Below are positions 43,397 through 51,407 of a DNA stretch of 64,000 bases, piece by piece (the stretch's first letter is position 1; every line of letters begins with the position of its first letter). The DNA comes from Thermohalobaculum sp039184865. Its GTDB lineage: Bacteria; Pseudomonadota; Alphaproteobacteria; Rhodobacterales; Rhodobacteraceae. Under the pieces are notes generated by a model, which saw only the letters and a program-made list of their open reading frames with translations, did no database searches and was not told the DNA's origin. The stretch spans positions 24,128-88,127 of the forward strand of contig JBCDAV010000019.1 of assembly GCA_039184865.1 (NCBI GenBank). Reading direction: 5' to 3'. Position numbers and translations under genes: made by a program.

Positions 43397-43402
43397 AGGA
43401 CT

Positions 43403-44866
43403 GTGTTTCTCGGCATCGATATCGGCACGTCTTCGGTCAAGCTGAGCCTCGTCTCCGATGAATTTCGACAGATCGGCGAGGCCTCGTCGCCACTGACGGT
43501 GCAGACACCCCGGCCGTACTGGTCCGAACAGGATCCCGAGGCCTGGTGGAGCGCTTTATCCGACGCCTGCGCGAAGCTGCGGCGCGATCACGATATCGGT
43601 GACCTCCGCGCGATCGGGTTGTCTGGACAGATGCACGGGGCCGTTCTGCTTGATGCAGGGAATGCCGTCATCCGTCCGGCGATTCTCTGGAATGACGGAC
43701 GCAGCCATGCCGAATGCATCGGTTTGGCCGAGGCGATGCCGGATATTGGCATGCGCGCTGGCGTGCCGCCGATGCCGGGGTTCACGGCACCCAAGCTTCT
43801 CTGGCTGGCCCGGCATGAACCGGCATCGCATGCGCGGATCGCGCAGGTGCTGCTGCCCAAGGACTATATCGGGTTCCGATTGCACGGCCGGTTCGTCACG
43901 GATCTCTCCGATGCGGCAGGAACGCACTGGCTGGATCAGGCGGCACGTGATTGGTCGGACGAGTTGTGTGCGATCTCGATGACCGACCGCGCCTGGCTTC
44001 CCGAACTGCGGCATGGATCGGAAGTGGCCGGCACCACCGGGCGGACGGCTGCAGCTTCGCTGAATTTGCCCGAAGGTGTTCCTGTTGTCGCCGGTGGCGG
44101 CGATGCCGCGACCGGAGCCGTCGGTATTGGGGCTGTGCGCGATGGGGCGGCGTTCATTTCGCTTGGCACGTCCGGACAATTGTTCGTGGCGACAGATAGC
44201 TACCGACCCAACCCCGAGCAAATGGTCCACGCCTACTGCCACACCACGCCGGAGATGTGGTTTCAGATGGCGGCGATGCTCAACGGCGCCCGCCCAATGC
44301 AGTGGTTCGCCGAAACGGTCAAAGCGCCGATCGACGTACTGATGTCTGAGGCCGAATGCGCGGAGCCAGCTGAGGAACTGCTCTTCCTGCCCTACCTCAC
44401 GGGCGAACGGTCGCCGCACGGCGATCCGCACATTCGCGGCGGGTTCTATGGTATCTCGGACGGCACGACGCGGGGGCAGATGATGCGCGCCATAGTCAAC
44501 GCCACCGCATACAGTTTTGCAGACGCGGTCGAGAGCCTGCGCGCCGCCGGGACATCCGTGACCGATGTGCTGGCGATTGGTGGTGGCGCAAAGAGCGATC
44601 TGCTGCTTCAGACCATCGCAGATGCAACGGGTGCGGTGATCGAGCGGGCGCAGGATGCAGCGACGGGTCCTGCCGTCGGCGCTGCAAGGCTGGCCGCCGT
44701 AAGCACCGGAACGGTGAGCCCTGCGGATCTAGCTGAGCGGCCGCCCGTAGAAAGACGTTTCGAGCCAATATCTGCGGATTGCCATGCAGAGGGTCTTGCG
44801 CGCTTTCGAGCGCTTTATGCGCGGCTCAAGGGCGCTCATCTGGACGGGAAGGAGCAGGGTTCGTGA
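43403..44866 (+). CDS. xylB: FGGY-family carbohydrate kinase, xylulokinase type
   Basis: 487 residues from a GTG at 43403 behind GAAGGA. ATP motif GIDIGTSSVKLSL at the N-terminus, substrate-side LSGQMHGAVLLD and ILWNDGRSHAEC (catalytic Asp later in GGGDAATGAVGIG, with the second phosphate motif ISLGTSGQLFV), and the FGGY signature region GGGAKSDLLLQTIAD. MHGAVLLD and MPGFTAPKLLWL are features of D-xylulokinases. It converts D-xylulose, or possibly another ketose or polyol, to the 5-phosphate. It lies between frcA and the PfkB gene, whose start overlaps its stop (GTGA). Confidence 0.85.
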   Translation: MFLGIDIGTSSVKLSLVSDEFRQIGEASSPLTVQTPRPYWSEQDPEAWWSALSDACAKLRRDHDIGDLRAIGLSGQMHGAVLLDAGNAVIRPAILWNDGRSHAECIGLAEAMPDIGMRAGVPPMPGFTAPKLLWLARHEPASHARIAQVLLPKDYIGFRLHGRFVTDLSDAAGTHWLDQAARDWSDELCAISMTDRAWLPELRHGSEVAGTTGRTAAASLNLPEGVPVVAGGGDAATGAVGIGAVRDGAAFISLGTSGQLFVATDSYRPNPEQMVHAYCHTTPEMWFQMAAMLNGARPMQWFAETVKAPIDVLMSEAECAEPAEELLFLPYLTGERSPHGDPHIRGGFYGISDGTTRGQMMRAIVNATAYSFADAVESLRAAGTSVTDVLAIGGGAKSDLLLQTIADATGAVIERAQDAATGPAVGAARLAAVSTGTVSPADLAERPPVERRFEPISADCHAEGLARFRALYARLKGAHLDGKEQGS

Positions 44867-45798
44867 CGATCCTGGTATGCGGCGAAGCGCTTTATGATCT
44901 GTTTCAGGTCGACGAGCCTGAACCTGGGCGTCTGAGCCTCGATGCGCGGGTCGGAGGATCACCGTTCAATGTCGCGATCGGCATCGCGCGCCTCGGCGGT
45001 AAAGCCAGCCTGCTCACCGGGATTTCGACCGACCTTCTGGGTAGTCGGTTGATGGCTCGTCTCGAGGCCGAAGGGGTCGGTGTCGACCTGATCATCCGTA
45101 GCGGCAGGCGCACCACCCTGTCGCTGGTGGGGTTGGACCCGAATGGAAGCCCGGAGTACGCATTTTACGGCGTCGGCTCTGCGGATTGCGCGATCTCGGC
45201 GTCCGATCTTCCCGCGGTCCCAGATCATGTCGAGGCCCTGCACTTCGGTTCCTATTCGATTGCCGTCAGACCGGTCGCGGATGCCTTCGCCGAACTGGCC
45301 GCGCGCGAGAGCCACCGGTTCCTGTCACTGGATCCAAACGTGAGACTGACAATCGAGCCGGAGATCGGCCTTTGGCGCGAGCGGATTGCGTCGTTCGCGG
45401 CGAGTGCGAATCTGATCAAGGTCAGTGCGGAGGATCTCGGCTTGCTCTGGCCGGGACGCGCTGCGGCGGAAATCGCACATGAGTGGCTTGGCCTCGGTGC
45501 CGATTGCGTCATCGTTACGGATGGCGGCGCGGCGGTCCGCGCCTGGCGTGCGGACGGAGAAATCTCGGTGGCAACCGAGGCGGTCGAGATCGTCGATACC
45601 GTCGGTGCCGGTGATTCGTTCCAGGCGGCGGTGCTCTCCGCATTACAAGCGCGCGGCGCGATGGCGGTCGGACCGGCGGACCTTTCGTCCGAAGACTTGG
45701 CGGAGATTCTGGCTTTCGCGGCGCGGGCTGCCGCGATGACATGCGCGCGGCGTGGCGCAGATCTTCCCGGATCTGTGGACCTGCGCCTTCCGTCTTAA
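44863..45798 (+). CDS. PfkB-family carbohydrate kinase (fructokinase-like)
   Basis: 311 residues from a GTG at 44863 with AAGGAGCAGG before it. Ribokinase/PfkB fold: VCGEALYDLFQ at the start, VGGSPFNVAIGIARLGGKA (signature 1), and IVDTVGAGDSFQAAVLSAL with the catalytic Asp in GAGD (signature 2). The GEALxDL and GGSPxNVA patterns are those of bacterial fructokinases. It overlaps xylB by four bases, so transporter and both kinases are likely one operon, importing a ketose or related sugar and phosphorylating it. In Sinorhizobium the corresponding place is taken by frcK, a different kinase family. Confidence 0.87.
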   Translation: MTILVCGEALYDLFQVDEPEPGRLSLDARVGGSPFNVAIGIARLGGKASLLTGISTDLLGSRLMARLEAEGVGVDLIIRSGRRTTLSLVGLDPNGSPEYAFYGVGSADCAISASDLPAVPDHVEALHFGSYSIAVRPVADAFAELAARESHRFLSLDPNVRLTIEPEIGLWRERIASFAASANLIKVSAEDLGLLWPGRAAAEIAHEWLGLGADCVIVTDGGAAVRAWRADGEISVATEAVEIVDTVGAGDSFQAAVLSALQARGAMAVGPADLSSEDLAEILAFAARAAAMTCARRGADLPGSVDLRLPS

Positions 45799-45965
45799 CT
45801 GCCGCTGGAAGGATGCTGGTAGGAAATGCGTCGGAAGGATGTTTCGTCCGAGAACATAGCAGGCGTGACAATCACGAAAGGCCGCGTCACTCCTAGGTAA
45901 TCAGAAATTCGGCGCGGGCAGAAAGCCGTGTTCGGAGAAGTCCGGCACCTGAGGGAGATCTTTTC

Positions 45966-47570
45966 ATGACGCATGGCATGGTTTCGGCACCGCAGCCGGA
46001 GGCCGTGGAGGCCGGGCTGGATATTCTCGCGGAAGGCGGCAACGTCGTTGACGCAGCAATCGGGGCGGGGCTGGTTCAGACGGCGGTCGATCCGCAGATG
46101 TGCGGGATCGCGGGCTTTGGTTCGTGCCATGTCCGGCTGGCCGACGGGACGCACAAGTTGATCGATTTTCACGGGCGCGCCCCAGCGGCGGTCAAACCCG
46201 AAATGTGGGAGGATCTGATCGTCCGCGAATGCGATGACGGCTTCGGATTCGTGTTGAAAGGAGAGGTCAACGAGATCGGCTATCAGTCGATGACGACGCC
46301 GATGACGTTGCGCGCGTTCGACGACATTCTGAACAAGTGGGGCTCGAAACCGCTATCGGAGCTCATCTTTCCGGCGATTGCATATTGCGAGGAGGGTTTT
46401 CAGGTCCGCCCGCATGTCCACGGTTTCTGGACGGCCCCGGCAAACGCGGGGCGAATTGCGTCATTGCGGCGCGTGACCGAGGACACGTCAGCGCGCCGGA
46501 TTTACACGCACGCCGACGGGAGCCTGCTTCAGGTGGGCGACGTGCTACGCAACCCAGATATGGGCGAGACCTATCGCCGGATCGCCGAACTCGGGGTCGA
46601 CGAATTCTATCACGGAGAGATTGCCGAGCAGATTGCCGACGACATGGCGGCCAATGGCGGACTGATCACGATGGACGATCTGGCGGCATGCTCCAGCACC
46701 GAGACCGACCCGCTCTGGACCACCTATCGCGGATATCGGATCGCGACGAACCAGCCGCCGGGCGGTGGCCTGATGATCGCCGTTATGCTGAACATTCTGG
46801 AGCGCTTCGACCTCGCCGCCCGCGGTCACAATTCGCCCGAGTACATCGCGATCGTGTCGGAGGCGATGAAGATCGCGACGATCGAAAAGGATCGTTCGAT
46901 GGGAGATCCGTCGTTCGTGAAAATTCCGATCGAAACGCTCCTGTCCGAGGATTTTGCCGTCGAGGCCGCCGGTCGTATTCGTCGCGGAGAGAAGGCGCGC
47001 GTGGAACGGCTGAACTCGGGCGGGGAATCGACCGAGACGACCCATATCTGCGTCGCCGACCACGCCGGGAATTGCGTGAGCATGACGCATTCACTGGGCT
47101 CGTCCTCGGGCGTCGTGACCGACGGGCTGGGCTTCATGTACAACAACTGCATGATGGTGTTCGACCCGCGCCCTGGACGGACCGGGTCTCTGGCGCCCGG
47201 CAAGGCGCGCTTCTCCGCGATGTCGCCGACGATGGTGTTCAAGGGCGACGAGCCATTCCTGCTGCTCGGTGCGCCGGGCGGTACGACGATCACGATGGGA
47301 AATCTTCAGGCGATCCTGAATGTCATCGACTTCGGCATGGACGCGCAGCAAGCGGTGTCGGCGCCGCGGTTCACGGCAACATCGGACACGATCGAACTAA
47401 CCAACCGGATTTTGCGTTCGACGGAGCGGGACCTGCGGGTCATGGGGTATCCGACCCGCCGTCTTCCTTACAGCTACTACATGCCGACCGTGCATGCGAT
47501 CCGGATTGTCGACGGGAAGCTCGATGGCGGGGCTGATCCGTCTGGCGACGGGATGTCGGCGGCGATCTGA
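45966..47570 (+). CDS. Gamma-glutamyltransferase family protein
   Basis: 534 residues, an Ntn-hydrolase that matures by self-cleavage. The cleavage and catalytic Thr is in ESTETTHICVADHAGNCVSM, splitting a large and a small chain; GSSSGVVTDGLGFMYNNCM and APGKARFSAMSPT follow as in the family, then LGAPGGTTITMGNLQAILNV. It has no signal peptide, unlike many GGTs, so it is probably cytoplasmic. Gamma-glutamyl peptides, glutathione or cephalosporin-like acyl compounds are possible substrates. It stands alone between the sugar operon (167 bases upstream) and the convergent KpsE-like gene. The upstream region holds no obvious promoter. Confidence 0.87.
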   Translation: MTHGMVSAPQPEAVEAGLDILAEGGNVVDAAIGAGLVQTAVDPQMCGIAGFGSCHVRLADGTHKLIDFHGRAPAAVKPEMWEDLIVRECDDGFGFVLKGEVNEIGYQSMTTPMTLRAFDDILNKWGSKPLSELIFPAIAYCEEGFQVRPHVHGFWTAPANAGRIASLRRVTEDTSARRIYTHADGSLLQVGDVLRNPDMGETYRRIAELGVDEFYHGEIAEQIADDMAANGGLITMDDLAACSSTETDPLWTTYRGYRIATNQPPGGGLMIAVMLNILERFDLAARGHNSPEYIAIVSEAMKIATIEKDRSMGDPSFVKIPIETLLSEDFAVEAAGRIRRGEKARVERLNSGGESTETTHICVADHAGNCVSMTHSLGSSSGVVTDGLGFMYNNCMMVFDPRPGRTGSLAPGKARFSAMSPTMVFKGDEPFLLLGAPGGTTITMGNLQAILNVIDFGMDAQQAVSAPRFTATSDTIELTNRILRSTERDLRVMGYPTRRLPYSYYMPTVHAIRIVDGKLDGGADPSGDGMSAAI

Positions 47571-47604
47571 TCACCAAGCAGGGACCCTTTTGTAATCCGG
47601 CGCG

Positions 47605-48807
47605 TCAGGCGCGTTCGCGAATGTTCGTCGTCACGAGCATGAAGATCGCCCAGAGCGCGATCAACATCGCTGCAGCCGCGGCCAGGAGGATCGGTCGGTC
47701 CGGGTAGTCGGCTTCCTCGGACAATGTGGGCTCGATGTGGACTGCGAGATATCGATGCTGCCGCCGCGCTTCGGCCTGAGCCTGCTCCAGTGTCGTGAGT
47801 GCCAACGTGTAGGCCTGCTCGGCGAATTCCCGATCGACGAGCAACTCCTCGTAGTCGCCGACAACTTCCGACAGTGAGCGGGTCTCGCCACCTTCGACAC
47901 GTGCGCCGGATCCGAGGCGCGTCCGTTCCTGCTCGATGCGCTCCTCGAGCGTCGCGATCTCCCGCCGCAACGTGCGCAGGCGCGGTGCATCCGGCGCGAG
48001 AACGTCGGACAGGGATTCCAGCCGCACCTGCGCCCGCGCCATCTCGCCTTCGAGCGATGTGACCAAACCCAAGGCTGCCTGCGCGTTCTGGGTCGGATCG
48101 ACATCCTGTTCGAGGTCCCGGAAAGCGCGCAGATCGGCGCGGATCCGCCGTAATCGCGCCTCGGCCTTTGAAAGATCGTCCTCAGCGTGGCGCACTGCAT
48201 CTGTCCGGGCCGTCTCGGACAATCGGTTCACCAGATCGCTGCTGGCCGCGAGAATGACCGACACGATCGATCGCGCGTCTTCGGCCACGTGCGTCCTCGC
48301 TTCGACCGTGAGGATCCCGGAGCTGCTGTCGATCGAGATGTCGACCATGCGGCGCCAGTGGCGTAGGCGGTCCTCGATCGGCCGATCCGTGCCGAGAGTG
48401 TAAAGCCAATCGCCTGGCGCGCGGTTGAACATCGCGACCAGATCGAGCTCCGCCTCGGCCCGCCGCAACATCGGTTGAGAGCGAATGTAATCGTACAGGA
48501 TCTGGCCGTCGGCGGCCGAGGACGACGCTCCGAGCTGGGTCACCGCTCCGAAAATCTCCACCGGCGCGGTCATGTCGTTGGATCTGATCGAAAAGGCTGC
48601 GCGGGAAGCGAAACGATCCTCGGCGATCTGAAACAGGTACCATGCAATGGCCAGCAACGGTGCAAGGACCAATAGAGTTCCAGACGCGATGCCCAACCAC
48701 GGGACGCGCGCACGTCGCACCGGAAGCGCGCCAAGGGCGGCGGGGTGTCCTACAACATTCGTTTCTCTCGGGCGGATCTCTGGCTCGGCCGGCACGCTAA
48801 TGGACAT
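47605..48807 (-). CDS. Capsule export inner-membrane protein, KpsE-like
   Basis: 400 residues: a cytoplasmic N-terminal tail, membrane helix near 38-60 (PWLGIASGTLLVLAPLLAIA), a large periplasmic part with long coiled-coil helices (about 190-345), and a second membrane helix near 372-393. This two-helix layout is that of polysaccharide co-polymerase/KpsE/Wzz/RkpR proteins that link the inner-membrane ABC exporter to the outer-membrane channel. It starts at an ATG behind GGAGG and lies nine bases after the KpsT-like gene. The outer-membrane KpsD/Wza partner and KpsC/KpsS are not in the window. Confidence 0.82.
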   Translation of the reverse strand: MSISVPAEPEIRPRETNVVGHPAALGALPVRRARVPWLGIASGTLLVLAPLLAIAWYLFQIAEDRFASRAAFSIRSNDMTAPVEIFGAVTQLGASSSAADGQILYDYIRSQPMLRRAEAELDLVAMFNRAPGDWLYTLGTDRPIEDRLRHWRRMVDISIDSSSGILTVEARTHVAEDARSIVSVILAASSDLVNRLSETARTDAVRHAEDDLSKAEARLRRIRADLRAFRDLEQDVDPTQNAQAALGLVTSLEGEMARAQVRLESLSDVLAPDAPRLRTLRREIATLEERIEQERTRLGSGARVEGGETRSLSEVVGDYEELLVDREFAEQAYTLALTTLEQAQAEARRQHRYLAVHIEPTLSEEADYPDRPILLAAAAAMLIALWAIFMLVTTNIRERA

Positions 48808-48816
48808 TTGTGCCTC

Positions 48817-49482
48817 CTATGCTCGCTCGAGGCCGAGGACGTCATCGAACCGATCAAGGCCGTCCTCAAGCGAGGGGAACCAGAAAAGCTGTCCCTTTTC
48901 GAGCAAGAGGGCGGACTGGCAGAACTCCCGCAGCATGTGACGGTTGTGAGAGACCATCAGCAGACGTGCGGTGCGCAGGCGTTGCCGGAAGCTACGCTGG
49001 CACTTTCTCCGGAACGCGTCATCGCCGACTCCGATGATCTCGTCGACCAGGTACATGTCGAAGTCGACGCCGATGCTTGTTGCGAATGCGAGGCGCGCGC
49101 GCATGCCGGTCGAATAGGTCTCGACCCGGTGCCAGAAGGCCGCTCCGAGTTCGGCGTAGCCCTCGACGAATGCGCTGAGTGCCTCAGGGTCGAGCCCATG
49201 AACGCGGGCCACAAAACGGGCGTTCTGGGCTCCGGTCAGCGAAGGATGAAATCCGCCTGCGAAACCCATCGGCCATGAGATCGAACCTTTCCGTTCGACC
49301 CGTCCGCCGTCCGGCGCGAGGCTTCCGGCGATCAGGCGCAGCAATGTCGACTTGCCTGCGCCGTTGCGCCCGAGAAGCGCGATCCCGGACTGGTCCGGGA
49401 GCTCGAACGAGACACCCCGCAGGATCTGAACCTTCGATCCGCCGCGCCTGAAGCTCTTCGACAGGTTATGCAGTGCGATCAT
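48817..49482 (-). CDS. kpsT: Capsular polysaccharide ABC exporter ATPase, KpsT-like
   Basis: 221 residues from the ATG at 49482. One ABC domain: Walker A LLGRNGAGKSTLLRLIAG, the KpsT/Wzt-type sequence SWPMGFAGGFHPSLTGAQNA, signature YSTGMRARLAFATSIG and Walker B YLVDEIIGVGDDAF. The degenerate signature (TGMRARL) and the IxWP(M/L)G loop are typical of exporters for capsule or O-antigen. Its start overlaps the KpsM-like stop by four bases (ATGA). Confidence 0.92.
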   Translation of the reverse strand: MIALHNLSKSFRRGGSKVQILRGVSFELPDQSGIALLGRNGAGKSTLLRLIAGSLAPDGGRVERKGSISWPMGFAGGFHPSLTGAQNARFVARVHGLDPEALSAFVEGYAELGAAFWHRVETYSTGMRARLAFATSIGVDFDMYLVDEIIGVGDDAFRRKCQRSFRQRLRTARLLMVSHNRHMLREFCQSALLLEKGQLFWFPSLEDGLDRFDDVLGLERA

Positions 49483-50261
49483 GCGAGAACGATCCGGGAG
49501 CGGGCCATCCGCAGCGTGACGAGCCCGAGCAGCGCGCATCCAACCGCGATCGACAACGGATACTCTGGCGCGACGTGCGCGGCGTCGTAGGTCGGGTATA
49601 GGCCCACGCGCAACATGCCGACGACATGGATGAGCGGATTGTACCAGAGCACGTCCTGCGCCTCGCGGGGGAGCGACTCGAAGCTGTAGAAGACGCAGCT
49701 GACCAAAAGGAGTGGCCGCGAGATCACACCCCACGCAATTTCCCAGCCACGCGACAGCGCGAACCCCCACGCATTGAGCAACCCGATTCCAAGCCCGAGT
49801 AGCGCTGCAAGACCGAATGCGAGCACGAGATAGGAAATACTCGGTCGGAATGGCTCGGTGCTGGTCGCATAGATCGTGCCGAGGATCAGGGCTGCGACGG
49901 CCAGAGCGGTCAGCGTTTGCAGAAGAAATCTCGCCAGGATCGTATCGAGTGCTGTGACGGCCGGAAAGCTCAGCAGCGGACGGTTCACGTGCACCGAGCG
50001 CGCGCAAACGTTCGCGATGTCATGGACCCAATGGAACGCGAGATACCCTGTCGCATAAAAGAGCGCGAAGCTCTCGCCGAAGGGCGGTGTCTGGGCAATC
50101 TGCGTAAACAGAAGCGTCAGCAGCAGGATCACCCCTGCCGGTTCGAGAACGGCCCAGACATAGCCCAGCGTCGATCTCCCATACCGCGTGATCATCTCGC
50201 GCACGATTAGTGCGTGCAGCACACGCAGATGGCGTTGAAGGGCCGAAGGCGCCGGCTTCAT
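49479..50261 (-). CDS. kpsM: Capsular polysaccharide ABC exporter permease, KpsM-like
   Basis: 260 residues from the ATG at 50261 (GGAG nearby); a GTG at 50276 is also in frame. ABC2 family: cytoplasmic N-terminus with REMITRYGRSTLGYVWAVLE, then about six membrane helices. It should carry a lipid-linked polysaccharide across the inner membrane with KpsT. First gene of the minus-strand unit kpsM-kpsT-kpsE. The promoter region is shared with the divergent glycosyltransferase genes and carries a CtrA-type box. Confidence 0.92.
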   Translation of the reverse strand: MKPAPSALQRHLRVLHALIVREMITRYGRSTLGYVWAVLEPAGVILLLTLLFTQIAQTPPFGESFALFYATGYLAFHWVHDIANVCARSVHVNRPLLSFPAVTALDTILARFLLQTLTALAVAALILGTIYATSTEPFRPSISYLVLAFGLAALLGLGIGLLNAWGFALSRGWEIAWGVISRPLLLVSCVFYSFESLPREAQDVLWYNPLIHVVGMLRVGLYPTYDAAHVAPEYPLSIAVGCALLGLVTLRMARSRIVLA

Positions 50262-50289
50262 CTCGGAATTCTCCACTCCGGTGACACCG

Positions 50290-50304
50290 TTAACTCAGCC
50301 TTAA
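50290..50304. promoter_or_regulatory. CtrA-type binding box in the divergent polysaccharide promoter
   Basis: TTAA-CTCAGCC-TTAA at 50290-50304 is a perfect match to the alphaproteobacterial CtrA consensus TTAA-N7-TTAA. It lies 29 bases before kpsM and 102 bases before the glycosyltransferase start. A further TTAAGG at 50320-50325 mirrors CCTTAA at 50299-50304 (six-base arms, fifteen-base spacer). Confidence 0.6.
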
Positions 50305-50405
50305 GCGGTAAATTCCAAGTTAAGGACGTTCCCGACGCCCTCCGAGGCAGTCCGGAGCCGTCGACCGATACTGACGATCGGAACAGAGCAAGACGAGGGC
50401 TGCCG

Positions 50406-51407
50406 ATGATCGACACTTTGCTATCGCGGCTGCTCAGTGCCCCCGACTCCCCGACGGCGGATCTCTACTTTAGGAATGCGTGCGGGGATCTTCTGGGGTC
50501 GCAGGTTCGACAAATCGCGCCGACAGTCTTTCTGTCCGACGAAGCGTGTCTGGTGATGCGTCATGCGATGCGATCGGGTCCGTTGCCACAGGGGCGTCGT
50601 CTGATCTACATGCTCGACGACGATGTCGATGCGGGCGTGGCCGACATGAGCCTGCCGTTCCTCTATCGCCAAAAACTGCGGATGGTCGAGCGTCCGGCCG
50701 GAAAGGACCTGGTGCGCCGGGCCGACATCGCTGTGGTCTCGTCGCCGTTACTGGAAGAGATGCTGTCGCGTCACCTGGAGACTCACCTTATGATGCCGTA
50801 TTGGTCCGAGGGTCTGGCGCCGCTCGATCATTTCGATCGGGCCGTCCTGCCGGGCGGGCGGTTCGAAATCGCCTATCTCGGCAGCTTCGCGCATCGCAGC
50901 GATCTTCAATTCCTGCTGCCGGTTCTGGCAAACTTGCTCGCGCGCTTCGAGACAGTCCACGTTCACGTGCCCCAGCGCCATGCGCTTCCGTCTCCGTTCG
51001 ACCTGCACCCGAGGGTTCACAGAATCCCGGGCCTCGGCTGGACCGAATACCGGACCCGCCTGACCGAGAGGCGCTTTCACGTCGCCCTCTATCCGTTGCT
51101 CGACACGCCGTTCAACCGGGCGCGGTCGCCGAACAAGCTGATCGAACATGCGGTGGTCGGTGCAGCGCCGATCTACTCCGCCGAATGGCGGGAGACCGAA
51201 AGGATAGTGCATGGCGCCTCGGGGCTCTGTCTGCCGAACACGCAGCACGCCTGGGTCGATGCAATCGCGGCTCTGATCCGGGCACCCGAGCGGGCCCGTC
51301 ACCTTGCCGAAGGTGCGAGGGCCGTTGCTCGTCGGTTGAATGATCCGGGGCCGCAGAGAGCGCTTTGGCGCCAACTTCTCGGGGTTCAGGAGAGGTCTGT
51401 TGCCTGA
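50406..51407 (+). CDS. Glycosyltransferase-like protein (GT4/GT1 fold)
   Basis: 333 residues from the ATG at 50406. The second half looks like the nucleotide-sugar half of a GT-B enzyme: FEIAYLGSFAHRSDLQFLLP, VALYPLLDTPFNRARSPNKL with the conserved region that normally contains the Glu pair (here Pro/Asn-rich), and EHAVVGAAPIYSAEWRETER. The N-terminal half is less familiar (RLIYMLDDDVDAGVADMSLP). The substrate is presumably a sugar for the locus's surface polysaccharide. It is the first gene of the plus-strand unit; its end overlaps the 847-residue glycosyltransferase by eight bases. Family membership is inferred from the C-terminal half and neighbours. Confidence 0.65.
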   Translation: MIDTLLSRLLSAPDSPTADLYFRNACGDLLGSQVRQIAPTVFLSDEACLVMRHAMRSGPLPQGRRLIYMLDDDVDAGVADMSLPFLYRQKLRMVERPAGKDLVRRADIAVVSSPLLEEMLSRHLETHLMMPYWSEGLAPLDHFDRAVLPGGRFEIAYLGSFAHRSDLQFLLPVLANLLARFETVHVHVPQRHALPSPFDLHPRVHRIPGLGWTEYRTRLTERRFHVALYPLLDTPFNRARSPNKLIEHAVVGAAPIYSAEWRETERIVHGASGLCLPNTQHAWVDAIAALIRAPERARHLAEGARAVARRLNDPGPQRALWRQLLGVQERSVA

